From: Anthoceros angustus
Lineage: Eukaryota; Streptophyta; Anthocerotopsida; Anthocerotales; Anthocerotaceae
Direction of reading: 5' to 3'
Assembly: GCA_010909165.1 (NCBI GenBank)
Contig: VJWM01000025.1
Coordinates: 558,001-622,000 of the forward strand
DNA: 64,000 nt
In this document: in pieces, positions 11,609 to 22,321 of the stretch
How the letters are laid out: each line of letters starts with the position of its first letter
Numbering within the stretch: position 1 is the first letter of the stretch
Program-made: the position numbers and the translations under genes
Notes under the pieces: model-generated
Database searches by the model: none
Seen by the model: the letters and a program-made list of their open reading frames with translations, nothing else
What the model was told of the DNA's origin: nothing

Positions 11609-14600
11609 CTACTGCCTTGGGTGGTGGGGCGTTTCTGCTGAATGCGTGACACCCTTATCTCGCCCTGATGCAGCTGAAGTCATCCTAGCTGTAGTTAGCT
11701 TTGCGCCGACATCTTCCAATATCTCATACAAAATGGCTGTTTGTTGGTGTTTGCAGTCATCCGCCAAAATACGTGCACCTGCTTGTCATGCTCGATCCAG
11801 CTCTGGCCAGGCTTCTTCCAGGAAACTGCCCTTTGCCTCAACTCATCCACCTTTCTCGCACAATCCAACATGCCAGCATCTAGATAAATGTTTGACATGA
11901 GGACATAGGCTGCTGCGTGTTCTGGATCTTCACCTACTGCTTCAGCGAAGGCCCGCTCTCCCAGTGAAACATTACCATGTTTTCGGCAGGCGCACAGCAG
12001 GCACAACCAGACTGGCAAACCAGGCTGAATTGGCATCTGGGAGAGCAGCATTTCAGCTTTACTGAAGAGACCTGCTCGACTGACGAGGTCCATTACACAA
12101 GCGTAATGTTCCGTGTCTGCAGAGATCCTGTATTCCCTGGTCATGGCTCCGAAGTACTCCAGTCCCCTATCGACTAGTCCAGCATGGCTGCAAGCAGACA
12201 GGAGGCCCAGGAAGGTGACTCTATCTGGTTTCAAGCCAGATTGTAACATGTGGCCATAGCACTGGATGCTCGTGTTGCAATCGCCCAGCCGGGCATAGCC
12301 TGCAAGAAGGGCATTCCATGAGATGACGTCGGGGCAAGATAGGGAGTCAAAGACACGTTGGGCATCCACCATGCTCCCACACTTGCTGTACGCATGAATG
12401 AGGCTGGTGGCAACAGGAAGACGGTACTCCAATCCATTGTCGAGAACGGCCTGGTGGGTCTGGACGCAGATGTCAAATGCCCTGTGCTGCTGCACGCTTG
12501 GAGGACTGACACAAAAGTAGCTTCCTGTGGCTTCATTCCTCTGCTTGCATCTGGGCATACAGTTGCAAAGCCTTTCCTCCTTGCTCCTGGGCATACGCTG
12601 CAATCATGACAGTCCACGACACAAGATCACGCTGAGACATCCTGTCAAACACCTGCTCTGCGTCTGTGATGCTCCCACACTTGGCATACATGTACACCAG
12701 AGTGCTGGCGACAAACATGTCTAAATCCAAATCCAGTCTTGCAGCTTCAGCGTGTATGTCTCTTCCCAGTTCAAGGTAATCCAGCTTCACACTCTGCCCA
12801 TCCTCAGATGACACCTTCTCCTTTCTGCAGCGACTCCACAAGCATGGAGAGCACTGGCCAAGGTTCGCGCATCCGGCTTCACGCCCTCCTTCTGCATCTG
12901 TTTAAACACCTGGAAGGCCTTTCCTCCTGCGCCCTGCACAGCATACGCTGCGATCATGGCAGTCCATGACACCACACCTCGCCTGGGCAATCGGTTGAAG
13001 ACAAGTTCTGTGTCCTGAATGCTCCCACACTTTGCATACATACTAAGCAAAGTGTTGCAAACATAGATGTCAGAATCAAACCCCATTCTGTAGCTCCTGC
13101 ATGCAATTCCCTTCCTCTCGCAGGGATGCCACTTTGACATCTTGCCCATGCACCAAGGTGCTTTTCTCTTTGCTGCAAGGCAGCCGCATGCATGAAGCGC
13201 ACTTACAATGTCTGCGCATCGGGCCTGCAGCCCTCCCTTTGCATCTGTCTGTAGACCTGCAAAGCTTTGTCTCCTTGGTCCTCCTCGGCATATCCTCCTA
13301 TCATGGCATTCCATGCCACCACATCACGCTTGTGCAAACTTTTAAACACCTCCTCAGCATCGTTGATGCTCCCGCACTTTGCATACATACTAACCAGAAT
13401 GCTACCAACAAACATGTTGGATTCAAAACCCCTTCCCGAACTCCAGCATGGATTTCCTTCCCCTTCTGCAAGGACTGTACTTTTACATTGCGGCTGTTCA
13501 GAGCTGCACTCCTCCTTTTCTGCAATGCTGCCACACGCTCGGAGGGCACTTACAAATGTTCGAGCATTTGGACTTATCCCCGTCTCTCGCATCTGCCGAA
13601 AGATCTGCAAAGCTCTTTCCCTCTGCTCTGTCGAGCATATGAAGACAGCATTGCATTCCATGAAACTACATTGCACTGAGCAAGTCCATCAAATGCTTCC
13701 TCCGCATCAGCAAAGCTCCCACACTTTGCATACATACTCACCAGTGTGTTGCCAAGAAACTTGTCGGACACAAACCCTCTTCTGACAGCTTCAGCATGTA
13801 ACTTTCTTCCCACTTTCAAGGCTTCCAGCTTCACTTTCTCCCCATCCACAAACGTGATTTCCTCCTTTTCTGCCATGCTGCCACATGCTTGAAGGGCACT
13901 GACAAACGTCCGTGCATCCGGCTTCACTCCAGCCTGATGCATCTCACGAAATGCCCTCATTGCCATTTCCCCATGTCCCTGCTGTGAGTATCCGGCAAGC
14001 ATCACATTCCATGCCACCACGTCTCGCTGGGACAAGCCATCAAACACCTGCCGGGCATCCACTATGCTCCCACACTTGGCGTACATGTCAACCAAACTAA
14101 TCCCAACAATCCCATCCGAGTCCAGCCCACATGCCACAACTTGAGCATGAATCCGCCTACCCTCCTCCAGGTCTTCCAATCTGCTGCATGCCTTGAGTAA
14201 GCTGACAGCCCTGCCGTCTTCTTGCATACCCCTGTAGGGTTGAAGAGCCTCCTGGCCCATGCCCTGCTGGGAATACCCCTGCTATCATGGCATTCCATGT
14301 CACCACAACCTTCCGACCAAACCCATTGAACACTCTCTGGGCATCCTCTAAGCTGCCACACTTCGTATACTGACCAAACTGTTGGCTACGAATGACAGCA
14401 GATTCATATCCTCGTTCCCTAAGTTGTGCATGAAGATGCTTCCCTACTCCAACGCCAGGGTGCTTACACTTGCACACGCCTGCAGGAGACACAAAAGTCA
14501 CAGAACCAGGTGCTACGATGCCTTCATACTGCATAGCACTGTGGAGACGAAGGGCCTCATCCCCATGCCCCGTTGGGAATACCCTCCTATCATGGCATTC

Positions 14601-15062
14601 CAGGTTACTATATCTTTGTGACCAATTCCTTCAAAAACTCTCTGCGCATTCTCCAGCTGCCACATGTCCACCAAGCCTGCTTGTCTTCTCCATGTTTTAA
14701 CATGCGCAGAGATGATGGCAGCCCACGTGAAGGCATCTGGATTGGACACCAGCTCAAACCCATCCTCGCGTCTTGCAACCTGCCATGAGAAGCATACATC
14801 GCAGGATGTGGAAGCCCAGGAACGTGTTTGACTGGTACCCGTTTCTCACAGCGAAAGCATGGACCCGGCTACCCAGAACAAGATCCCTGTTTACCACACA
14901 TTTCTTCAGCACAGTATAAAGGAGAGATTTTGGAATACGACGGTCTGTCTGCACCATAGGTTCCAGAGACTCGACGGCCTGACTGAGATCAACATTATGA
15001 CATAGTTTGCTCACGGATTCAGCAGAAATGCCCCCATCGTCACGTGCAGGGCAACGACCCAT
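11609..15062 (-). pseudogene. PLS-class PPR protein with E/E+ domain, copy 1 (frameshifted)
   Basis: By family knowledge, PLS-class PPR proteins bind organelle RNA and often act in C-to-U editing. The frame opens with ATG at 15062 (MGRCPARDDGG) and carries a series of PPR motifs: VTWNAMIAGYSQQG, DMYAKCGSIVDARQVFDG, SMYAKCGSFADAEEAF, AWNAMIGGYAEEDQG and VYMYAKCGSITDAEQVF. An E domain follows (YACVMDLVSRAGLFSKAEML, then AAYVLMSNIYLDAGM). The E+ tail (VHVFLADDCKHQQT) lies in a shifted frame, because the A-run near 11768 has four rather than five A, so the E frame stops at 11695. No DYW deaminase domain follows. Frameshifts near 14790, 14750, 14555 and 13600 are shared with copies 2-4, so the gene was already broken when amplified. 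Extra residues before each ...GRxLHAEA segment are unusual. Confidence 0.9.
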
Positions 15063-15666
15063 TCCTGCTTGCGCGCATCAGCCCAAGCTGGCTGGTGCAA
15101 ACTGCTTAACCAGAGGACATCTTGTCACTGCCTATTCCAGCCGGAACATCCACCTGGACGGGCTGGCTCCCTTACAGAGGTGCTGCAACCACCGAGTCCC
15201 ACTGCCAGCACTTGTCTCCTTGAAGTCAGGCCAGCAGCAGATCTTCCTACAGCCCCTCAACCCACAACTTCGTTGGGTGCACATAAGCTGTGGCAACAAC
15301 GGGTCCCTTGCCCTCTGCGTGACTCCAACGCCACGCTCCGGACAACCATGGTTCACAGGAGCACAGGGTGCGCCTGTGGAAGCAGCAGGAGGCTGCAAGG
15401 AGTTGTGCATCCTTGCTTGCTTCACAGGATTTCGGTTGCTGGCAATATTTCAGAATCCGGGAGTTTTCCTTGTTTTCTCACCTACAAGATGGCCTATACC
15501 AGACAGGCCCCATTACGGAGAAGGCACATCAGACATGATCTCTTGCCATGCTCCATTCGCATTGGCAGTGCACTGGAAACACAAGTCCTCCATAACACTC
15601 CCTGTCCGAGCATCTTCTGCAAACTTGGCAGAGAATGATGGTGAAAAAGGATCACATTATGGGTAA
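15007..15666 (+). CDS. Unidentified open frame antisense to, and upstream of, PPR copy 1
   Basis: A 219-codon plus-strand frame starts inside the antisense of the PPR N-terminus (MLTDSAEMPPSSRAGQRP) and runs through LQPLNPQLRWVHISCGNNG and AGAQGAPVEAAGG-like sequence to KGSHYG. Equivalent frames occur in units 2-4, with different ends caused by single-base indels. No domain is recognised. Persistence of the frame is expected from the near-identity of the units and is not evidence of selection. It may be the PPR promoter/leader region or a fragment of another gene. Confidence 0.18.
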   Translation: MLTDSAEMPPSSRAGQRPIPACAHQPKLAGANCLTRGHLVTAYSSRNIHLDGLAPLQRCCNHRVPLPALVSLKSGQQQIFLQPLNPQLRWVHISCGNNGSLALCVTPTPRSGQPWFTGAQGAPVEAAGGCKELCILACFTGFRLLAIFQNPGVFLVFSPTRWPIPDRPHYGEGTSDMISCHAPFALAVHWKHKSSITLPVRASSANLAENDGEKGSHYG

Positions 15667-15937
15667 TGGAAGGCTATTTTTCTACCGGAGTTCAGACTCC
15701 TCGAAGGGCAAGCCCCAAAGGGATGGTGCTTCAATACACACCTAACGTGGTCAGAGAGATGGTGTGAAGCTGCACCGTTGTTACCGTGGAATCCATGACA
15801 ATGAAACTACATGTCCAAGCTACAGCAACAGTGTCCCGATGCTAAAGCACAAGCCAAACATGTAGAATATTCGCTAGTGCAATCCCTCCAGGGATAATCT
15901 CTGAGAACAAAGGGAAGAACAGAAGGGGTTCATCTCA

Positions 15938-16232
15938 TCAGTACATGGGCTCCTCAGGATCCATCACACACCCAGGGTCAGGGTCCACCACACATCCAGG
16001 GTTAGCCTCCGAGTTCTTAAGAGTTTCATCCACCTTGCTTTCTTCTTCTGGAAAAGCAACGCTAGCTCGAAGACCTTTTGTTCGTGATACGCCCTCTTCC
16101 AGATCTCTGCCATTTCAGTCCAGTACTTGTGGCGAGCCTTGGCGCGATGCATCCGAGCTAGATACTTGGCCGTCAAACCCGCAGTGGAAACTCTGCCTCC
16201 AAGTCCGCCAAGATTTGCTGCAAGGCGGCCAT
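15938..16232 (-). CDS. Unidentified small gene or final exons, copy 1 (frameshifted)
   Basis: A good-context ATG (CCCATGGCC) at 16232 opens MAALQQILADLEAEFPLRV. A TGA follows, and in another frame the sequence continues LTAKYLARMHRAKARHKYW, then TEMAEIWKRAYHEQKG. The expected C-terminus (GCVVDPDPGCVMDPEEPMY) ends at 15938. In this copy the T-run near 16075 has four T instead of five, throwing the tail out of frame. The helical, basic centre and acidic tail look protein-like, but I do not recognise a family. The break after PLRV is present in the other units too, so either the gene is dead or a very short intron lies there. The gene sits between the PPR and F-box genes on the same strand. Confidence 0.35.
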
Positions 16233-17196
16233 GGGGTCACCGGACCACTTGAGGGGACATGGGGACACCAGAGCACTTGAGGGGCCATTTGGTGGTAACA
16301 AGCTGTGGGACCCAAAGGCCAGGAACTACGATTCACAAGGCCATCGAATTTGTGGTAGACAAGCGTCCACCAAGCATGTCCCCACTCAAGATTGAACCTG
16401 GTGTGCGCATGCACGATTGCAGATGCTACCAGAGGACTAGTCCACCATATAAAGGGGTCTCTGTGCAGGAATTGAAGATGACCAAATGGTCACCTCCAAC
16501 ACAAAGGGTCACTGAGTCACGTTCAGTGGGAGGAAGGGCCCTGCCGTCAATGATCATCCACTGGTCGATCAACCTTAACGCTGAGCACTGTGAGATATTG
16601 TGCAGTGTAGTTTGTGCAGGAGCACCCGGTGTACGTGCAAGCAAGCTTAGCGTCTCCTTCCGCACAAAGTCGCGACCTGAATGAGCCCCTGAGCTGGGGC
16701 CTTGCACCTCACAATTACGCAGAACACACGCATGAGGCCGATCGAGGCCACTATATCCTCAACATGGCCATGATTTTCTCCATACGTTTCTGCCGCCCAC
16801 CTCACTTCTGAGCAGGAGGGAAAAGAAGATTTTGAACCTCTAACACGACCTCGAATAGATGTACATAGGTGCAGATCACAAGCTTGCGCACAGGCTAATT
16901 CCGCCGTTGTGATCCGGAAGGAAAGGGTCATACATCTGATGCCAAAGATTAAAAAAGTCTGCAAGCTTCCGTCCAAAATTTATGGCCAGCCTAGCGCTCA
17001 CTATGCATGTGGTCTACGGAAGAAAGCTCGCGAACTGTGTACTGATACGTGACTTCCTAAACTAGCCTTAATTCCAGCTGCCGAACTCCAGCCACGGATT
17101 CAGGCAGTGAAGGCTCTGCGTCACAAAACGCTTGTAGGGCCAGGAGGAAGCCACCTCCAAGCCCCGGGTGTTCGTCGCAAATCGACAGCCATTATC

Positions 17197-18318
17197 TTAT
17201 CGAGCCCCTCTCGCTTGATGTATACTTGCGAATCCTGCCCCCACGACCTTGATATCGATGTCCAGGTGGCTCGGGAAACGTCTGCCATGGAAACGAGGAA
17301 GCATGGAAGCGGGCATGGTGTCCAGCACCGTCCAGGCCATGCTCGCGAAATCCATCTCCCAGATCTGCACAACAACTCCTTCCCCAGGACTACGCATAAG
17401 AACCGGGCCGTGGAAGATGTCCTCACCTAGGACCACGCATAGCAGCCGGTCGCGCACGTTGATGAGGTTGCACTGCGCGATGTGGAAACGGAGAGGCGTG
17501 GACACGGCCATCCATTTCCAGCTGGCCCGCTCCAGGTCGTACGCCAGCAAATTGTAGTTGTCGGTGATGCAGTACAGCACGGACCTCACAACACCGTCTG
17601 CGCCTGCGATCCCTCACCACGCAGGCTTCTGTCAAACACCTCGTTCAGGGCAAGGCGGTGGTAGTCACACTCAGCTGCCCACCGCGGAATCGAACACGAA
17701 GGTGGGCACGGGTCTGCGCATGTCCATGTTATCCATCTTGTTGCGTGTATCTTTGATGGCCACCAGCTTGAAGCAACGCGCCTTCACGTCAACGAACACG
17801 CCCAACACATCCTGGATCCACAGACCACCCGGGAGAGCCGGCAGCGAGGCCCAAGAGCGCGCCAACGGGTTGCCCAAGTGCGGGATGGTGACCACGTCCC
17901 GCGCCCCTGCGTACGCGCGCACCTTATTGTGGACAGCAGCAGGCCGCCGCCCGCCCTTCCCGACCCCGCAGCGCCTCCATCATTTCCGGAACAGGCTGTG
18001 AAGCGTCGTGGTGTTGCACCCGTAGCGGGAGTGGGAGTTGGTACCAACGGTTTGATCCAGGGTCGTAGACGCCGGAGGGAAGCAGGAGGAGGTGCTGAAG
18101 CCTACTACCAAGAGCAGAGAGTCCAGCGCTCCCGCTCGCAATTCCAAGCGCTCCCGCAACAAGGAGGGCGACACGGCGGCCGCGTTCCAGGCTCTGCACA
18201 CCGCGCGCGTCCGCAACAAGCTCACCAGTGGCAGCCGAGCCTGAATCATGGTCTCAACGTCTCTAGGCAGCTCCAAGTCGCTGGATACAACGAATTCGTC
18301 ATCTGCATCTGCATCCAT
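17197..18318 (-). CDS. F-box protein, copy 1 (frameshifted)
   Basis: By family knowledge, F-box proteins are substrate receptors of SCF ubiquitin ligases. The protein starts MDADADDEFVVSSDLEL and runs directly into an F-box (LPRDVETMIQARLPLVSLLR, then TRAVCRAWNAAAVSPSLL, about residues 15-58). A kelch/galactose-oxidase-like region follows: GVYDPGSNRWYQLPLPLR, AGARDVVTIPHLGNPLARSW, YCITDNYNLLAYDLERASWK and VVQIWEMDFASMAWTVLDTM. It ends HQARGAR before a stop at 17197. The composite length is about 370-375 residues, normal for the family. Copy 1 has frame breaks in G/C runs near 18075, 17960, 17650 and 17585. Each break is absent in at least one other copy, so the ancestral gene was intact. A TATA box lies about 190 bp upstream. 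Confidence 0.85.
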
Positions 18319-18508
18319 CTCGGCCCTCGCACTCCGCCGTCTGCAATCACCATCACCAGGGACCCTCGCTCAGCCTCCGGATCCGCCTGAGGACAACACA
18401 CATACGCAGACCAACCTCTTAGACACTACCTATTGTGACAGGGTTCTAGGAGATAATACCCACATCACACGACAGTAATTCGATCACGGAATTGATATAT
18501 TGAATCAC

Positions 18509-18516
18509 TATATATA
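18509..18516 (-). promoter_or_regulatory. TATA box of F-box gene copy 1
   Basis: CCTATATATAG on the minus strand lies about 190 bp upstream of the MDADAD start codon, consistent with a short 5' UTR. The site is conserved in all four units. The sequence is nearly palindromic, so orientation is inferred from the gene. Confidence 0.55.
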
Positions 18517-18726
18517 GGCTCTGAATTTGCTATCATCTCGAGGACTATGCATTTAATCTCGATACATAGATCGATGGGCCGATCTATCCCTGCTTACAAA
18601 ATTCACACTCTTATCAATCCCATCCCTTGAGATGATTGAATACATGAGCTGATCATGCTTGTCACGGCGTGTGGTTGGGCTGATAATGTAGTCCATTTGA
18701 TGGGTGCACCAGACTTCATGTGCAAA

Positions 18727-19892
18727 TTAGATCAGAACGACATGAGATGCAGATAGAGAAGGGTAACCTCGCGCAGAGACCACACACGAGGGAGGCCAGC
18801 ACGCCCAGGTGCCCTCCTCGCAGATGGAACGATTCAAAAGTTGTCGAAAGGTCATCTTCACGGGTCTGTCTGCGATATCTTCAACCAGGGAGTACTTCGG
18901 TGTGTCCTTGGCTATGGGCGACAGCACTGATCCCTTCTTCCTCCGGCACTTGGGCTTGCCTGCAGCAGTTGCTGGGTTTTCAGCCTCCTTCATGATGACC
19001 TCTGGTCCAATCACATCAACCTCGCGTCGTTGTACTTTTGTCTTTCTCCGAGTTTCTCCCCTTCATCGATGGGCTCTTCATCTCGGAGCTTCTTGTCTTC
19101 GTCCACCACAGTTAGAATCCGTGTCCCTGGCATGCAGTCAGAGAACACTCCTTACCGTTTCATCCCCAGATGATTTCTGTGCCATCGTAACAAGCTGTTG
19201 GTTGTTCTTGGCAGGTCCTGCATTGGGCTTCTTAGTGTTTTTATTTCCGGTGCCCTGCTGAGGAAACTTTGGGCTTGATCAGTACAAGTGCGTGTGTCCG
19301 GTTTCCTTGCACTTGGTGCAGGCGCCCTTCACGCAATAGCATGAAGGAGTGGATGCCCTTGGTGCAAGTAGCTTAGGCACATCATGGTACAAGTTGTTAA
19401 GTACCAAGTCCCATGACGGAAATCCGTCCTTAGTCGACTTAAATAAAATTCTTCTTCTTCTTCTTCTTAGCCCTTGGATAAAATGCAAGACTACTTTCTT
19501 TTGTTTCTCCCCTCATACCCCAACTTCTCATTTAGGACGCTCGTGCGGTCGATGTAGCTGACTAGAGTCTCATGGTCATCTTAATACAGGTCCAGGAGTT
19601 GGTTGTGACAGTCCCAGAAAAGGTTGGACTCCAGAACTTCACCACAAATGCACAACATATTCCTGACCAGTCAACCTGGTTAGAACCCTTCAACTTCTCG
19701 CACCATGCCTCAGCCCTTTCCTCTCAAGGAAGTGGGAAAGTACTTGAGGTACGTCTTCAGAGCTACCATGATCCTGACCTTCATAGCATTTTTGAAGCTC
19801 AACAGATGTTCATCAGGATCATCAGCAGGAGTTCCAAAGAAAGCAGGAAAAGCAAGGAGCTCAAAGCACTTTTTATCTGATGACCTCGACAT
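18727..19892 (-). pseudogene. Ty3/gypsy gag fragment, copy 1
   Basis: From ATG at 19892 the minus strand reads MSRSSDKKCFELLAF, then the retrotransposon gag signature PADDPDEHLLSFKNAM and LKTYLKYFPTSLRGK. A frameshift leads to AEAWCEKLKGSNQVDWSG and LLDLY...DDHETLVSYIDR, typical of gag. Further on, an arginine run encoded by a (CTT)n tract at 19449-19468 precedes a damaged zinc knuckle (CTKCKETGHTHLY, the last cysteine missing) and a stop. The stretch 19014-18727 reads KYSLVEDIADRPVKMTFRQL, resembling the gag-protease linker of gypsy elements. Protease, RT and integrase are absent: the element is cut off at about 18727, 200 bp from the F-box promoter. It is duplicated as a passenger of the array unit. 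Confidence 0.8.
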
Positions 19893-21066
19893 CCTATCTT
19901 TTCTAAGACTTGTCTAACTATACTCTCTATCTATTGGTGAGACCGTCTACCTTTGCCCACGAGCTCTGCGTACATTAGCCTGGTGGAGAGTCAACCACAG
20001 CGCTTGGTAAGCCAGGGGCATATGCTCAAAGCCAAGGGCATATGCTCAAAGCCAAAAGGTACGAGAAGCACTTGTTGTGGCACTGGTTTCTGCACAGGCC
20101 TGATACGGATTGGCTGATGTTTCCTAGCTCATCCAGACCGCTTTGACTCGTGTCTCATTCTCACAAAATCATAATACCACGGGTGATGCAGGATGAACCC
20201 CTCCGGGAGTTGGGGAGGGTACGTACATTGCTTCACGTCCCAAGCCTCAGCAACGAGTCCCACCGGGAGTGCCAAGCTGTTGGATGTCGGGTAGGACTTG
20301 TAGGCCAGCCTGCTCTCGGGCTGCCTAGCAGAAGTTATCGTTGTGGACCTAGCATTCGCGATGACACTGCGGCTAGGACCTACGCTCTTCCTCAAGATTG
20401 CTGGGACGACTTGAAACTCTACACTCCTGCACTCAAGATGACATGTAGGAGTGGTCAATACTGTAAATGACGGATGGAATGTTGATAGATAGGGCAAGGA
20501 AAGGAGGGCCTGTGCCCCGCTGCTTGACCTTCAGCAAGTGTGATCTGCAGGCTGGTGGTGAAGACAAATACACAAAACCGACGTTAGCACAACTAAAACG
20601 AGGATTCCACAGCTGCAACGCATACTCAGTGCAACACTCAAACACAGGATGCCTTGCCTCGCAGGACTGACAAGAAGAGAGACAGGCCAGCAATTGCCTT
20701 CTGCTTTAGTCATGGCCAAACGGCCTACATATTTATTTGGTGGCCTTGCTACCAAGATCCAAGCCTACAGCTAGGCTGGTAATCGCAACCTCCACACAAA
20801 GTTGGACTGACCCCTATCGCTTCCGACTCTCATGGCCAACCCCTATGTTTGGAGAGGGTTTCAGGTTGGGTGGGCAGGCAGGGCGTGAGTAGCTTCACGC
20901 GGTTGCTCCTACAGTTACGATGAATTATTTCAGTTGATACATGGTGCTCACCCTGCTAGGGGATCTTTGTCTTTTGGAGACAGTGACGGTTCATGCAAGC
21001 AGAGAGGGTTTGAAGACATCTGATCTCCCCGCATAAACTTAAGACTTGTCTTGGTCAATACTTGAG
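19893..21066 (-). mobile_element. Probable gypsy leader/LTR region, copy 1
   Basis: This sequence lies immediately upstream of the gag ATG on the minus strand, where a 5' LTR and leader would be expected. It includes an exact tandem 20-bp repeat (GGGCATATGCTCAAAGCCAA twice, 20016-20055) and an AATAAA-containing stretch near 20733. I could not identify TG/CA ends, a primer-binding site or a second LTR. Short minus-strand frames such as 20129-20497 show no known domain. Confidence 0.35.
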
Positions 21067-21484
21067 TCAGCACTTGGGAGAAGATTTCATGCATTTGGAT
21101 GGCCAGGAGCCTTTCAAAGACTCACAGGAGTCCGCTTGTGCAGTCCTGCATTTGATCAGCGGTGCCCTGAATCGGATATCAGCTGCAATTGCATCTCGGC
21201 AGTCTTTCAGCTCTGGCTTCAATGTCTGAAAGTGGATTCTGTTGTAGGACAAGAATGTAATGTGGGCATGTGGGAAGAATCCAAATCAGTTCAAGGAAAC
21301 AATCCAGTGCACTTTGAATGTCGCCGCCAAATCATGTCCCTCTCCCGATATCCGTTTACTCAGATTTGAATCTCCCACTACATTTTGCACCGGCAGCAAG
21401 AACAATACGGTGGCTCCCGATTTGCGGTTGTGAGAGCTGATGAGCAGTTTGTTTGCGCCCATCAGCCAGTCGCTGTTTATGTAT
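21067..21484 (-). CDS. Unidentified ORF pair at the unit end, copy 1
   Basis: The minus strand reads YINSDWLMGANKLLISSHNR, continues to HDLAATFKVHWIVSLN and a TGA. The same frame then reopens as FGFFPHAHITFLSYNRIHFQ and runs to MKSSPKC before a stop at 21067. The amino-acid texture on both sides of the TGA suggests one coding region interrupted by a nonsense change or short intron. I do not recognise the family. It is preserved in units 1-3 and absent from unit 4 because of the deletion there. Confidence 0.28.
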
Positions 21485-22321
21485 GGAGATCATCGGACTG
21501 CGATGGCTGCTCACCCATATCAACCACAGTCCACACCGAAACTACGGGAAGCGACGCCATTGGCATCAGTGTTCCCTAAGGCATCTACTCTGAAGATTTT
21601 CATGAAGCTGAAGCACGGACGAAATCATAGCACTTCAAAACCAGGACAATGTGGCATATGTGGCTTGATCATACCCTCTTCCGCCATGGAATTTCCTGGT
21701 TCTGGAATTGTGAGCTGTCAATCTTTGACGTCTGATGTTTTCGCTTTGCGCAGCACACATTTAAATAAGGAGGGAACTTTGGAACGCAGCAGTTTGGGTA
21801 GCGGCGAGGAGGCACCTTCCAAGCAGTCAAAAGAGAGCGAGGGGTGGGAAATTGTTTTGTTCAGGCTTGCATTGCAATGGGCACGCAGATTTGTTCTCCC
21901 ATGATTCTATCACGGCACCTCTCCAGACACAGACAAGGAAAGGCAGTTGCCCATCACTACGTCATCCAGATCCCTTCGTCAGCGAGTGCAGCGCGCAGGC
22001 CTTCAGAAGACAAGCAAAGAGAACATGGTCAGCCAGAGTCAGCTCCTCCAGACAGGCGTCATGCTTGTCTTCTAATAAAGGTGATAGCGGTAATACGAAT
22101 TCCCAAACCCCGGTGACGTAGTTTCGCTCTGAAGTGCCGCTGATCGAGAGCAGGACGGCCATCAGCGCACGGCAGGTGGGACTTCTTAGCTCTTAGAGTA
22201 GCTCAGACTCTTGACAATTTTTTGCAAGATCCTCGAGGATGGAGTTGGTTTGGAAGTTTGCGGAAACCTCCATGGAACCTGCTGCTACTGCCAGAGCTTG
22301 GGCGCTCCATGGAACCTGCTG

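Larger units (their letters stand above)
11024..21736. repeat. Tandem array unit 1 (10.7 kb)
   Basis: First of the head-to-tail units. Each unit starts GTTTTCGCTTTGCGCAG and carries, left to right, PPR pseudogene, small unidentified gene, F-box gene, gypsy gag and gypsy leader/tail ORF. The length is 10,713 bp. The left edge abuts a copia LTR; the right edge continues straight into unit 2. Confidence 0.97.

Noticed and set aside
13101-13785. Long plus-strand frames across the PPR genes in every unit (up to about 210 codons)
   Set aside because: They are antisense shadows of PPR coding sequence, recur only because the units are near-identical, and have no domain.
16447-16456. CCATATAAAGG as a plus-strand promoter for a gene at 16450-16680
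   Set aside because: The downstream frame (MTKWSPPTQRVTES) has no recognisable feature, and a TATA-like word alone is weak evidence.
17249-17557. Plus-strand frames opposite the F-box gene, such as MISMSRWLGKRLPWKRGSM
   Set aside because: The minus frame contains a recognisable F-box protein; the plus frame is a by-product of its GC-rich codon use.
19449-19468. (CTT)n as an independent regulatory microsatellite
   Set aside because: It encodes the arginine run just before the gag zinc knuckle and has the same number of repeats in all three units.
19893-21066. A complete Ty3/gypsy LTR
   Set aside because: No TG/CA-bounded pair or primer-binding site could be placed; only the position upstream of gag supports it.
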